The translations under genes and the position numbers were made by a program. From Adlercreutzia wanghongyangiae (lineage in GTDB: Bacteria > Actinomycetota > Coriobacteriia > Coriobacteriales > Eggerthellaceae), in NCBI RefSeq assembly GCF_035989245.1, contig NZ_JAYMFF010000002.1, positions 547,487-611,486 of the forward strand: DNA of 64,000 bases, in the 5' to 3' direction. The notes under the pieces are model-generated. The model saw only the letters and a list, made by a program, of their open reading frames with translations. It had not been told where the DNA came from and searched no databases. Shown here piece after piece: positions 11,001-26,000 of the stretch (positions are counted from its first letter, which is position 1; each line of letters starts with the position of its first letter).

Positions 11001-14000
11001 ACGGCACCTATATCGAGAACGCGCAGGAAGGCTCGGTACTCGACCGTCCCGACTACGGCACCATCTACGGACTTTCCATGACCGGCTTCGATGTGGTGGA
11101 CCGCATGGCCCTGGAAGTGAACGGCCGCATGTACACCGAGACGCCCAAGGCCGGCGTGGATTCCATTGTGGAAACCTCGCTGGAAGTGGGCGGCACGAAC
11201 TCGGGCAATGTGCGCGCGGGGCATGCGGCCATGGTGCGTTGCGATACGCCGGAGAAGCAGAAGAACAACGCCTACCGCAGCGTGTGGTCGTATCAGGACT
11301 ACCACCGCAACGGCGCCACGTGGTGCGGCCATCACGACTGCCCGGCCCGCATGCGCCACCTGCGCTCCCGCAATGTGGTGGTGGCGCTGACCGACGGCAA
11401 CTACACCGAGAAGGGCATCACCTGGAACGATGTGGCCTACACGCAGCTGGGCGAATCCACTGAATCGCGCAACATGACGAGTCATGGCCTGTTCGGCGGC
11501 GACACGGCCTTCAATATCGCCATGTACCGATACAATTTGTACCGTTGGGATACGGGTTGGGGCAACCCCAGCTATTCCAGCTCGGTGGGCAGCCGCCAGT
11601 ACTACCCCAACGACTGGGGCGCGAACTATGTGTCGTTTGCCGACAAGCTGATGATCGACGACGTGATGCCCTGGTGCCAGCCTGACGACGACCTGTCGTA
11701 CTACGGCTTCCTTACCATGGGTCTGAAGATTCAGGCCGGCGTGCTCGATCATCTGCGCACCTATAAGGATGCCTACATCAAGTTCACCACGAAGAAGTGG
11801 GGCTCCACCAAGGGCGTGGCCCCCTATACCTTCGATCCGGCTACCGAGCGCTATATCGACTCCAAGGGCGCGTGGGTGGATGCCGACGGCAATCTGCTGC
11901 GCACCGACGAGAACGGCAATGGCGCTTTCAAGATTTACGGCGAGAGCACCAGCGCGGGCCGCACCTTCATCATGCGCCGCGACGGCATCTACGAAGTGAA
12001 TGCGACGGGTGCGGAAACGCAAGTTTCCACCCAGGGTCTCGATTATGTGACGAGCGCCACGGGTGCCGGCCTGATCAAGTTCGAGCGCGACGGCGAGGAA
12101 ACCCACGAGTACCTGCGCGACGGCAACCCCGCCGTGCTGAAGCTGAACGTGAACGAATTCATCGCCAGCTACACCATGGACTTGGGCCCCTACAGCGGCA
12201 ACGGCGATATTACCGCCGAATCGAACGGCCAGTATGCGACGGTGGATCGCGACGATGCCACCGCGGTGGACGTGCGCGTGCTGGGCCGCCCCTATGTGTA
12301 CAAGGACCAGAAGCGCCCGGGCACCAACACGGTGAGACCTGTGGACGACGCCCGCAACACGGCGCGCGTATGGTCGTATAACTTCAACGCCATGCCCAAG
12401 AGCGCCGACGACCGCACCTACGACGGCGCGAACGCCAAGAAGTCGCCGGCGTGGCGTGCCGGTTCCGGTTCCGGCTATACCCGCCAGCCCCAGGATACCG
12501 CCTACTACCTGGGCTACCTCATTCCGTTCTCCTACGGTTCGGACATTTCCCGGGCGAAGTGGAGCCAGGCCGAGGGCAACTTGGCCGATTACGAGGACGA
12601 CAACCTTACCCCGGTGGTGGACACCTACGAGGTGCGCTTCTGGAATCGTAAAGACCAGAACATCGACGTGGACGACGAGTATCGTGCAGCCCACATCAGC
12701 ACCGTGAAGCTGAAGGCCTCGTGGACGGCCGGGTTCGACAACCTGGACACGGGCGCGGTGCCCAGCACCCTGCGCGTGCAGAAGGTGTACGTGCCCAGCC
12801 AGTTCGTGCCCGTGGGCGGCCATGCCCGTCGCGCCGATTGGTTCCAGGCCCAAGACTTCACCTTCACCGTGTACCACGTGGGCGGCGGCTCGAACACCGT
12901 CACCTTGTCGTGGAACGACATGGTCAGCCTGGGCATGCTGTCGCTGACAGGTTCGGTGAGCGACGTGGCGGGCATCCCCACGTTCACAGGCGCTCCGCTG
13001 ACCAGCGGCAACTATGTGGGCAACTACGTTATCGATCTGGAGAAGTACCTGCGCGCCTCGGCGGCAGCCGATGCGCTGCTGGAGGCGAACCCCAGCATGA
13101 CCGCCGAGCAGCTGTTCGACGCCTTAAACGGCGCGAACGGGTCGGGCTACAACTTCGGGCTGAACATCGCCGGCTACATTGAGGCCCAGAAGGGCGACAA
13201 GAACAACGGCTGGGCCGATCCTCAGAACCCCACGGCGGCCGAGGTGGGCAGCGCCGCCTTCGTGGCCCGCGCCAAGGCGGCGGTGGCCGGAGCCGTGCGC
13301 ACCAAGCTGGTGGGCACCTATCGCGCCACCGACCACACGAACACCCTGGGCGGTTCCTGGGCCAGCGAGCCCTCGGTGAATCTCACCTACGCGGCGCCTT
13401 ACGTGACATCGCTGCAGTTCACCTTCACCTCGCCTTTGGCCTCGCGCGAGAAGCCCGAGACCATGCTTGATTCGGGCCAGTACTTGGGCCAGGTGGCCGA
13501 AACGGGCCGCAGCCAGGGCAACAGCGATGCGGCCACGAACTTCGCCTTCGCCTACGACGGCGTGTACGCCGACCGCGAGGTGACCGACTTCCGCACGGCC
13601 GAGGAAACGGGCACCGACCCGGCGAAGGGGAACTGGAACTATTGGTCCACCCCCACCTTCGACAAGCAGGGCAACGTCTTCGACGGCACCACTATGAACA
13701 ACCATTTGGCCGTGGTGCAGCCCGTGGAGACGCGCGACCCGAACAAGCACAAGGAAACCTCCACGGAATACGATGATCAGCACGCCGATGTGTCCCATCG
13801 CCTGGGGGCGCTGGTTACCGATATGCAACGTGGCAAGAAGGTGAGCCTGAACGGCGCCGATGCGTGGATTTTCGGCTACGACTACGACGACCGCTCGGCG
13901 TCGTCGCCGGTCAGCTTCGATCCCGCCTCCGGTGAGGGTGCCGACATTCCCAACGGCGACTTGTATGCGGGCGACTACGTGGAGTACAACCTGTACGTGG

Positions 14001-17000
14001 GCGCGGGCGATCAGAAGATTCGCACCGATCGCACCTACTACACGGGTTCCACCGCCAACGGTTTCGAGACGTCCGCGCTGCCCCTGCAGCAGGTGAACGG
14101 CCGCTTCGAAGTGCCCCGAGGCCAGCGCATTGTGGGCTGGGAAGTGCAGAAGTACTACGACGCCGCCCAGGGCAAGTGGGTGGAGAACAACACCGCCGCC
14201 CAGAAGCAAGCCGGGGGCACCTTCAGTGCGGCCCATGCAGTGACGGCCGACCTGCGCGCGGCCGACGGCACCGTGTCGGTGGCCGACGCACCCCAGCAGA
14301 CCGACCTTTCCCAGAAGGGCGGCACGGAGCAGTACGACGCTAACCGTGTGCTCACCTTCAGCGTGGGCAACCTCGACCGCACGGCGGCCAAGGACAACGC
14401 GGCGGCCACCAGCCAGATCGATCCCGGTCGCGGCGTGTGGATTCGCGTGATCACCCAGATGACCGACGAGCTGGAGAAAGACGCCGACTACAACAGCACG
14501 GTGAACGGCGCCGTGCAGGAAAGCAACCCCAGCTACCAGGGCCAGGCGGTGGAAGCCAGCTTCTACGCCACCGCCGCGCCGCTGCACGGCTTCACCCAGT
14601 ACCGTGCCTACAACAAGAACGGCACCGCGGGCAGCAACGACCGCGGTGGCAAGCCCTTCGCCACCGACAAGGCCGAGAAGGGCTACATCGCCGGCGCCCA
14701 CACGAACGCTGCAGGCGGCACCGACAACTGCACCCAGAGCGATGCGTCGCTTCTGAAGTACAGCTACGGCAGCCACGACATCCTGTTTGACGGCTACACC
14801 CAGCTGGCGGCGCGCAACTACTCCAGCGTGTTGTTCCACCAGCACGATACCGCCCAGGTAGTGGTGACTCCCGACTTCTACGACCCGCAGGGCGCGGGCG
14901 GCGCGGGGCAGAGCGACCCGGTGTCGTCCAGCAACCAGCTGGCCAACGCCGATGGCAACCGCATGCGCCTGCGGGTGACGAACATCCGCAACACCACGTG
15001 GCACGAGGCCACCATGACCATGACGGTGTCGTTTATGCGGGCCCAGAACAACACGGCCACGGGCACCACCGGCTTCGACGCCAACGGCAACCCGGCCGGC
15101 GTGCGCTACTTCGAACTGACCGAGCAGCCCACCTACACCGCCACCGATCACGGTAGCGCTTTCGTAGACGGCAAGCCGCCGGTGCTGGATTACCCCAGCA
15201 CCGGCGTGGGCAGCGCGGCCTTGCTGCCGGCCAGCGTGAACGGCCCCGATGCCAACCTGGGGCTGCTGCCTGAAACCGTGGTGCCCACGAACAACCTCTC
15301 CCATGGCGTGGGTGCCATCGCCTCGGGACGCCCGGCTTTGAAGATTGAATACTACGTGCCCAACTGGTACGCGCCGGTAACGGCCCTGGCCGCCTCGTGG
15401 CTGGACACCCGCGAGACGGTTACGAGCACGGTGACCCCCTTCGCCACGGCACCTGTAACGGGCAGCAACGGCGCCTGGGTGACCTATGACGAGCTGGTCG
15501 CGAAGTACGGCGAGAACACCGATGCCGTGACCGGCGGCACCTTGTCGGGCCAGGGCCATACGGCCAACGGCAACGTGTTCCGCGATGTGACCGGTGTGCG
15601 TTGGACCTACTATGACGTGCCCGCCACGGCCGGCGATGCCTCCACGGCCTTCCCGCTGGACAACGTATCGCTTCTGGGCGTGGCCCGCTACCAGGACACA
15701 CGCCTGGACAGCCTCCCGCTGTCCAACGGAGCCACGGCATCGGAGCAGCCCGACTCCTGGACGCCCTCCAGTCAGGTGGACGTGGCCTTCACCCATACCG
15801 ACAACGAGAACACCGTGCTCGATTTCGTGGACATGAGTCGCGTGCCGGCAGGCACGGCCACGAAGAACGCCGATATTACCGGTGGCGTAAGCGCCTTCAC
15901 GGCCAACAACGGCACCGTGGGTGCGCCCGTGCTGGTGGAGAATGCTCCGGTGGCTCACGACACCCTGTTGACCAAGCAGGACGAGGGCAAGCTAGCCGGG
16001 AAGGAGATTCTGCGCCGCACCCCCGTGATGCGCTTCCAGGCCCAGGCCTTCCAGACCGAGGGCCAGGCGCAGGCGGCCTACAACGCCGATGCGGCCCAGA
16101 AGAGCAGCTACGTTGCCGGCGAGCAGCTGTGGTACAAGAACACCCTGGCGAACATGCCCAAGACGAAGAACGTGGGCAAAAAGACGCTGGAAGGCGAGCT
16201 GTACAACCCGGTGTTCTACCAGATGGTGCCCCAGGAATACCTGAAGCAGGACGATGATGCGCCCATCACGGCCCGGTATCTGGCCGATCATCTGCGCGTG
16301 AACTGGTATCAGTCGGCCACCATGAACCCGGCCAAGGCCGACGCGGCCGACGAGGATGTGTACGCTGCCCGCACCAACGGCATGAAGCTGGTGGTGGAGA
16401 AGGTGCAGGATTACACCATGCCCGACTACGGCGGCGCCATGATCTACAACAACACCATGAACGGCACCGACCGCGAGGACGGCCGCTACTTCGCCAACCT
16501 GAACCCGCGCGGCACCAACGTCAGCCAGACTACTGCCTTCACCCTGTACAAGATTCACTGGGTGCCGGCCGACGAGCCCATCGTGGAGGGCGACGACGTG
16601 GCCGTGGCCGAGGCCGACAAGCAGACGTCTGCCGGCGGCGTGCAGGGCGGCTCGGTGATAGATGCCGACATTGCCTACGATCGTCCGGTGGATGAGTTGA
16701 TGCCCGACCAGACCCGCATGGAGGTGGGCGATCGCATCGAGCTGTACTTCGACGTGTACGCCTCGGTGGACGACCTGCCCCAGGTGTACATGCAGAACGG
16801 CGTGACGGGCAACGTGGGCACCACGGGTTTGGAGCCGGCCTACTTCCCGCGCGTGGGCGAGTACTACTATCGCGACTACGTTGACACCTATTACGGGTGG
16901 ACCGGCCGCATCAACCCGCTGCGCTACACCAACGGCACCGACCAGGTGTACAACTACGCTGGCGCGCTGAACTTCAAGACCGACAACGTGCTGATGGACA

Positions 17001-20000
17001 TGGACTACCTGATGCTGGACTCGGCCTTCACGGGTGACGTGGCCGAGCAGACCGACCGGTGGGAGATGTTCGACGGCTCGTACACCTACATTCCCGGCGA
17101 GGCCACCAGCCAGTTCCACTACAACGGCTACGCCACCACCAACGACAACTGGGGCTACAGCGGCAACGGCTTGAATTACAGCTCGGCTCAGCTGGCCGGC
17201 ACCGGCGCCACCGACAGCTACAGCGCCGGCTACCTCAGCGACACCGACATCAAGCAGGCGAACTACAAGCAGGTGGTGCGCTATACCCCGTGGCCCCAGA
17301 GCGGCACCGTGGGCACCACGGCCGACAAGCTGCCCAGCAACGTGCACTTCCTGTGGTGGCACGACCACAACGACTCGGCTTACAACAACAACGCCGATTC
17401 CAACACCTACGACAATACCGGTTCGTCGCGGGCCGCCATGAACAACGATGGCGGCACGGCCCTGGCCACCGGCTATCGCTACGTGCGCGATTGGTACCAT
17501 TACGTGACCAAGGCCCGCACCCTGGGCCATGGCGCCCAGCGGAAGGACGGCGCCGGCGCCACCGAGTACGGTACCACCCAGAACGCCGATGGCGAGACGG
17601 TGTCCAGCGGCATCGTGGAGAAGCGCTGGGAGTCGGACACGCCGCTCGTGTGGTCCGAGACGCGTCTGCACATGCAGAAGGCGTGGCTGGCCACGTCCAG
17701 CCGCTTCATCAGCGGCGCCACCACGGCCATGACCGACACCAACGGCAACGAGGTGGCCACGGGCGTTTCCAACTACGAGGCCCAGCGCAAGTACAATTCC
17801 GAGGACACCCACGCTGGCTGGACGCCCTGGTGGAACGATTATTCTGGCCAGCGCTTGAACGAGAACCGCGGCGTGGTGCTGGGTCAGTACACCACGGCCC
17901 TGCAGTACAACCAGGACTTCATCAGCGAGCTGATCGCCTACAACTACGGCGACCGCAACCTTGACGGCGTGGAGTTCACCTACGTGATGCCCCGCGGCGT
18001 GGAGCCCATTTTGGACGGCACCGTCACCGAGGTGCCGAAGGACGACACCATTCTGGGTGAGGAAGATTTCGACTACACCTCTACCCTCACGGTGCACTTC
18101 ACGGCTGAGGATCTGGAAGAGCCCGTCACCTTCAGCGTGTACACCGTATCGGGGCGCAAGGTGGGCACCTACCGGGTGAAGCCCAACGACGACGTGCTGG
18201 TGACCAGCGCCCATGCCGTGGCGGAAGGCGCCGACGGCGGTGCTGCCGGCGGCGGGGCGGACGGCGAGGGCACCGATGCCAAGCCCGTCACCTTCGAAGA
18301 GGGCGACTACTGGGTGATCGTCGAAGCGGTGGGCACCACTCCCGAGGGCCTGCCTTTCGAAACCCGCGAATACGAGTACAAGACCATCGATGACGCGAAC
18401 CAGGTGGTCACGAATGTGACGAACTATCCGCCGCGCAGCTTCCACGTGGTCGACCACGATCAGATGGTGGCTAAAAACGACGGCGAGGGTGTGCGCGTCG
18501 ACCTGTCGGGTGCTGCGAAGCCCAACAAGCAGAGCGTGTATTCCGTCGACGGCACCAAGCCGACGCGCCTGTCGAAGCTGGTGGGCGATGCGGCCGCGGA
18601 CCAGAAAGTGGTCACGCTGGGCACCACGACCTATGTGGTGGACGAGACGGCCGGCAAGTATGTGGCCTGGGATAAGGCCGGCGAGTGCGTGGAGATTACC
18701 ACCTACGACGCCGAGGTGCCGTCGTCGGTGATCGCGTCGTGGGAGTTCAACCGCATTGAGCTGACCTCGCCGGTGTGGGTGCGCCTGCACGCCGAGGGCG
18801 CCAGCATCGATCACCCGGCCCGCGCCCAGGTGGTGGACGGGGACGGCAACGTGGTGAAGGTGACTGGCGCCGACGGTGCCGAGGTGGCCCTTACCGATCT
18901 GCCCGTGGTCGGCGCTGCCTGGGAAGGTGACGAGGGCTGGGTGCATCTGGGCGATTTGCCCCGCGGCCACTACACCATCCAGTTCACCAGCGGTCCCGAG
19001 ATGGATGAGGGCGTGGGCGAGGGCGGCCGCGGCTACACTCAGGCCGAGCCCCAGGATATTTACGTGGTGGGCCTCGGCGAGGAAACCCATCGCTACGAAT
19101 TCACCGTGGAGCATGTGTACACCGAAAGCGCCGTGAGCCTGACGGTGAACGCCCGCGGCGCCGACCATGCGGCCGAGGTGGTGCTGAAGAACGAGAACGG
19201 CGAGGTGATCGACCCGGCCACGGGGCTGCCCGTGCCCGTGGATGAGAAGAACCCCGTCGATAACGCCGCCCTGGAGCAGGCCTACAAGATTACCGTGCCT
19301 GCGAATCAGGAGCTGACCTTGGCAGCCGCCCTGCCGCGTGGCGCCTACTTCGTGGAGATGCTGAAGGCCCCGGCGCTGGACTTCACCTATACCGAGAAGG
19401 TGCTGGTGACCGAGAATGGCACCGAGGTGGAGAAGACCGTGGAGCGCACCGGCACGTGGGACTTCCTGATGCCCGAGGGCGGCGCGGCGCGTCAGCGCTT
19501 CGAGTCGAACGGCCATGGCGCCGCCGTGCACCTGACTATGGATTGCGCCTTGGATGAGCAGCCCGACCGTGTGAAGGAGGGGTGCGCCATCGTGCGCCTG
19601 GACGTGACGGCTGAGGCCGCAGGCGCCGATGGGTACGTGACCTATCGCCTGATGTCCACCGCCACCGAGGGCGAAGGCGAGGAAGCCTCCGTGGTGGAAG
19701 CCATCATTTCCCAGAACAACAAGCTGGCGCTGAACCGCATGGCCTACGTGGACAGTCTGGAGCCTGGCACCTATCGTCTGTATCTGGTGCGCTCCTCGAA
19801 GCTGACGGGCACCGAGGGCGAAGACCTGATGTACGTGATGCCCACCGAGCCTATCGAGTTCACCGTGCCCGAGGGCACCAGCTGCGTGACGCTGCCGGCG
19901 ATTGAGCTGAACGAGACCACCCCGTGGGTGGAAGAGGGCGCTGAGGGCAACGCGGGCGAGGCCGCCGTGGCCAGTGCCTTTGCCACGGCGCTGTCCGACA

Positions 20001-23000
20001 CCTTGTTCGATGGTGTGGCCTCGGTGCTGAACGAGGCTGCGGCCAGCAGCGCCGGTGTGGTGGCGCTGCCCACGCTGCCTGCCGCTTCCGAGGAAGAGGC
20101 CGATTTCGACCTGTTCTCGGTGAACGAGGGCGCGCTGGTGCAGCCCGTGGCCGACGAGGACGCGCCCCTGGCGGCCGGCGTCGGCGACGATGCCGCCGCA
20201 ACGCCGCGTCCCGAGCCCGTGAACGGCGAGTTCTTCGACGACGTCACCCAGGCCGAGCTGTTCTCGGCCGTGCGCGCCACCGCAACCGATGACGGCGAGG
20301 CGGCGGGCACGGGTGCCACCGAGCCGACATCTCCCGCGCAGGAGGCGACGCCCTACACCGACGAGCAGGCGGTAATGTTCACCGACGAGGTGGAAGTGGG
20401 CACCTCGCCTTCCGGGGAGGGCGTGAACATCGGCAAGGACAATCTGGAGGTGCTGGGCGCCCAGATTAAGGCCGGCGCCCGCGCTTACCTGCTGAAGAAG
20501 ACCACGGCCCTGGCTGGCAACTACTCGCAGGACCCGCAGCTTTCCACCGAGTGGATCGACATCACCAAGCTGATGGACATCGAGGTAGTGCAGACACCGG
20601 CCGCCGACACGAACCAGGGCTACTACGCCCCGGCGGCCATTCAGGATCCGGGTCGGGCCGGCGTGGCGAGCACTGCCAACACGGCCGCCTCCACCTACAC
20701 CTCGGTGGGCGTGGACACGGCCCAGGCCGGAGCCACCAACCAGTCGGAGGCCTATCGCGACAGCTCGCAGCCTTGGGTGTTGAAGGTGTCCGTGAAGCAG
20801 GAGCTGGGCAAGTGGTTCGGCCGCAGCGCCGACAGCGCTGCCAACAACCTGACCGACCCCGACGTGGTGAACGCCACGGGGCTTTCGGCCGAGGAAGTGG
20901 AGGCCATCAAGGCGGCCCTGAACGAGGGCGGCTACCAGATTAAGGTGAACATCCCCTCCCACGTGTTCGGCAACAACGAGTCGGAGCATTGGTACGACCG
21001 CGTGCTGGCGCGTCCGCTGGATACGCGCTCGGCTGTGAAGGTGGGCCAGGACAAGCTGGCCGGCCAGGAGCCGTCACGTTCCAGCGCCTACTATCAGATT
21101 TTCGACTACGACCACTACGAGGGCCTGAACCGCGCCCGTACCCATCATATTCAGCCCTACGGCATGGACTGGAAGTTCACCATCCAGCGCTATTACCGCG
21201 GTAACGGAGGTGGCGGCGAGCAGCAGCTGGCCGGCTCGCCCAACATGCCGGCGGTGAACGGCTGGACGGTGCAGAACAACACGGTGCGCCTGACCGATCC
21301 GACCGATCCCGCCCAGGTAACCGACGTGATGGGCACGGCGGCCGCCAACGGCGACTTCTGGCGCCGCGCCTACAAGGACGCCACCGACGAGAGCGGTCCG
21401 GTGCTGTATGCCCAGACGGGCACCGACGCCGTGATGCGCAAGCCGGTGGTGCGCGTGTGGAACACCATCAGCCTGCCCGACGTGACGGTGGACGCCCCGG
21501 TGGATGCCGAGGGCAACGAGACGGCAGGCACGGTGACCGACGGCGTGGGCAAGACCTCGGCCAACTACTACCTGGAGGCCGAGACCGACACGCGCCAGGT
21601 GAACGTGCACGTTGAGAACCGCTTCTGGTGGGACGGCTATGCCCGCCATTACAGCAACGACCGCAACTACGGCGGCTACGTGATCAACGAGAACCGCTGG
21701 GCCACCTATTCCGTGGCCGGCGGCCAGATGGGCGACTTGGTGCTGCCCGTGGTGACAGTGGTGCTGCCCTACGGCATCACGCCGGTGCACCGCACTACGC
21801 GCCAGCCCTACGGCCAGTGGCCCGACGAGCCCCAGGAGTTCCTGTACGACGACTGGGATATCGCGAAGTCGGAAGGCGCCACCTGGGCCAGCCAGGGCGG
21901 CGTGAACCAGAACGAGCGCCGTGCGTGGTTGGAGGAGAACTTCACGGCTACCGTCACCTACGAGCGCGTGACGGCCGACGAGACCCAGTACCCGGCGGCT
22001 GACATTAACAACAACGAGTACCGTTTCGTGGTGCGCTTCATCCCGAAGGGTAGCGACCTGAACGGCGATGCTGCCACCGAGCAGCGCATCAAGTCCCACG
22101 AGATGGATACCTTCAAGTTCAGCGTGGCCATGAGCACCGAGCCCGAGTGGAACGAGCAGCCCGCCCATACCGAGGCGGCCCGCGCTACCGAGAGCATCCG
22201 CACTTATGTGAGTAGCGCGATGACCGGCTACAAGGCTCTTACCGATAATGCCATCACGGCGGGCGGCATCGCCGACCCCTACACCGTGGGCGCCCCGGCC
22301 CGCTACCGCGGCGCCGGTACGAGCCGCGACCACGACCAGCGTCTGGACGCCATTTCAGCGGCCTATATGACATCGGCCAACAGCAACGGCAACTGGGACA
22401 ACGTGGTGTGGCGCACCACCGACTACTTGTCCATCACGGCCTACAACGACGTGCACGGCACGCCGCAATATCGCTTCCAGTGGGAATACGATAACGAAAA
22501 TCATGTTGAAGATGGGATCGGCTTCCCCACCTCATGGGCTTCTGATTGCCGGGATAGTCATCGCAGCCACTACTACCACAGCTTCCAGAAGGTCATCCGC
22601 ATGCCCTACAACTACTACAACAGCGGCACGCAGACCAACGACCAGGTGCAGTACACTCACCTGCTGGGTTACTTCGGCACCTACACCGAGGAAGCCGGCA
22701 CTACGCGCGCCGGCGGCCCCACGGTGCCGCTGACGGGTGCCACGGGCAACAAGGGCCTGAACATCTCCGAGTTCAACTGGCGCACCCAGTACGCCCTGTC
22801 GGAGACCACCACCAATCGCCTGAACTCCACGGCCACGAACCTGACCACGGGCCAGACCGACACCAACACCGCCGCCCGCAAGACCGAGGCCTTCGGCAAG
22901 CGCGGCGTGGACGCCGAAGGCAACGCCACGGTGTCCTACGCCACCCACATCGACGGCGGCGTGTTCGCGGCTAACAAGCTGCGCCTGAAGACGCCCACCT

Positions 23001-26000
23001 TGGGCTCGGCTATGGAAATCGAGACCACACCGGCCGACCGTCCTGCTGACGGCGCCATGGCCGACACGGCCCCCACCACCACGGGCAAGGGCGCCACCGA
23101 GGGGCAGAAGCTGACGAGCGTCGGCACCACGGGCGAGGGCGATCCCTTCCAGTACGACGACGAGGTGTGGCTGGCGGCCACGTTGAAGAACCAGAGCAGC
23201 GCCGATCAGGGTGCCAGCAACGCCGCTTCGGGCCAGCAGGGCAAGGAGGGCGCGCTGCAGCACGCCAAGCTGGTGTTCTCGCTGTACCTGCCCCAGCAGG
23301 TGACCTTCTACGACGAGGCTCTGCTGAAGAACTTGGGCGAGTCGGTGGACGCCGCCGGCTACGAGGAGCTGCTGACCGACTATGTGGACGACAACTACTC
23401 GTTCTACATCGAGCGCACCTATAAGGACCGTCACACCGACACCGGCGTGACTACGGGCACCAAGACCGTGTTCGACAGCTTCACTGGCGAGGCGAAGTTC
23501 CCCAAGCGCTCGCAGCAGACCACGAAGTACGAGCGGCTGACCCCCAAGCAGCTGGTTGATGCTGGCTGGACCATCCGCGTGCGCGTGCAGCCCGACTACG
23601 ACGCCGATAGCTACCTGCAGACGGATTACGCCAAGCCCGACGTGGACGATGCCGACGACGTGCCCGCCAGCGCCGACGTGAAGCAGCGCGTGCACGGCGG
23701 GGAAGTGGTGGTGTTCGAGCTGACGCCGCCCGACGACGCCTCCGACCTGGAATTCGTGAAGCACGACAGCATGCTGGCGGCCTTCTGGGACAACGTGCGT
23801 GCTGATGGTTATGTGGGCCCTGGCGATGTGGTGACGCTGAAGGTGCGCACCCGTATCGACAACGTGGGCGACGAGGCCTCGGCTGTGGAGGGCCTGACCG
23901 ATGCCGACGGCGATGCCCTTACCTACGCCCAGCAGCTGGCGGCCATCCGCACGTGGAGCGCCGCAGCTTCCAAGGCCTACTTCGCCACCGAGAACCAGGA
24001 CGCTTCGTGGTTGCCCCAGGCCACGGGTTGGTCGCACACCTTCGATGAGCCGGTGACGGTGGCGCTGGTGGATGGCGACGATGCGACGTCGCAGTTCGTG
24101 CGCGACGACATTCGCCTTTCCCGTGCCGATGCGGCCGACATCGCCGTGGTGAACCGCGACGGCTCCGGCAATATCGTGTACGACGAGGACGGCAATCCCA
24201 CTTTCACGCCGCTGCTGGAAGTGGCGGGCGATGCCGACACCTTTACCTTCCAGGCCGGCGAGACCTATCTGAAGCCCACCGTGGCCGCCGACTCGGTCAC
24301 TTCGTTGGGCACCGCCTGGTTCAACACCCAGTCGCCCAGCTACTTCCAGTGGGCGGCTGGCAGCACCCTGGTGGACGACAAGCTGGCGCACCTGGATTCC
24401 GATACCGGCGAGATGGTGCCCGATGTAGACTACGACCGCGACCACAAGGACACGAGTGGCGACGAGCGTGTGAAGCTGGTGGTGGACGAGAACGGCCAGG
24501 AGCAGTACGTGCCGGTGCACGCTGCCTTCCCGGAGCGCCATCTGACCAGCACCAGCGGCACCTTCGACATTCGCAAGCCCTCGGCCAGCGTGCGTGCCGA
24601 CACTGGTGCCGTGCGCTCGCCCACCGACGATTCCAACGCTGTGGACTCCACCCAGTCCGGCTCCAACGATCTGTACGTGAGCCAGGCCATCAACACCGGT
24701 GCCGCGGTGAACAGCTTCATCGTGGACTGGCAGGTGCCCCTGTGGGCTCTGGGCTCGCAGTCGAACGAGAACGCGCCGCTGAACTCCGTTTCCACGCCGG
24801 TGGGTCGCGTGACCCCCTCCATCACTTCGGTGAAGAGCGGCGTGTGGGAGATTCCCGGCACCTACAAGTGGCAGGTTACGAACCCCGTCCTCGGCGGTGA
24901 CGCGGAAGATACTGGCGAGGGCACCCACTACTTCAAGGCCGCGGGCACGCCGGACGCGGGCGAGGAAGTGGGTTCCTGGCGCATCAGCTTCCAGAACACC
25001 AAGCGCATCGACGGCGTGACCCACTACCGCTACTTCATCGGCACGGGCGAGAACGACTACGCCGTGGAGTACCAGACCGACGCCGACGGTAACACGCTGT
25101 ACGAAACCGACGAGGCGGGCAAGCAGGTGCTGGACGAGAATGGCAAGCCCATTCCGCTGGTGAAGTACGAGTCCGACGGCAAGACGCCGGTGTACAAGTA
25201 CGTTGTTGCCGCCAACGCCCGCCGCGTGCCCGTCGACACCGACGAGGCCGCGGCCAACCGCGAGATCGAGAGCAAGCTGTGGGTGTTCGTGTACGTGCGC
25301 CGCAACATCACCGACACCACCAAGAAGGGCAACGGCTACGAGGAGCAGAACGCCAACTACTACCAGGATCGCGAGAACTTCTCGGTGCCGGGCACCGATG
25401 CCGACCGCGACTACCTGAACGGCGAGGACGACAGCTACGACTACAATTCGGCCGACGAGAGCACGGCCCGCTGGTCGCTGGTGGGCTACACCCGCGTCAG
25501 CGACAAAACTAACCGCACCTTCACCAACTTGGGTTCGGGCGGTCAGGTGCGCCAGGTGCGCTGGGTGGTGAAGGCCTGCGACACCACCACGGTGAACGGC
25601 ACGGTGATGCCCGTGGACGCCCAGGGCAAGCCGATCGACACCGCGGCTATCAACGCGTCGGTGAACCGCACGCGCCGCGTGGTGGTGGACGACAGCCTGG
25701 CCCAGGAGGTGCCCGTGCCCACGGGCTTCCGCCTGGCCGTGGACGCCGACCCCTACACCGCCGAGGTGGAGATGCCAGACGATATTGACCCGGCGCGCAA
25801 CAACACCGCCTGGGAGATGCAGCGCAGCTACGAGGACGGCCTGGACATCGCGGATTCCACCCTGTACCGTTACGTGGAGCGCAACCTGGGCAACATCAGC
25901 AACCTGGATATGAGCCAGGTGCGCAAGGTGGGCCCGCACAAGCTGTCGTTCTACGGCGAGGAGATTACCACCCGCCTGGGCTGTGACAAGAGCCGCCTGC

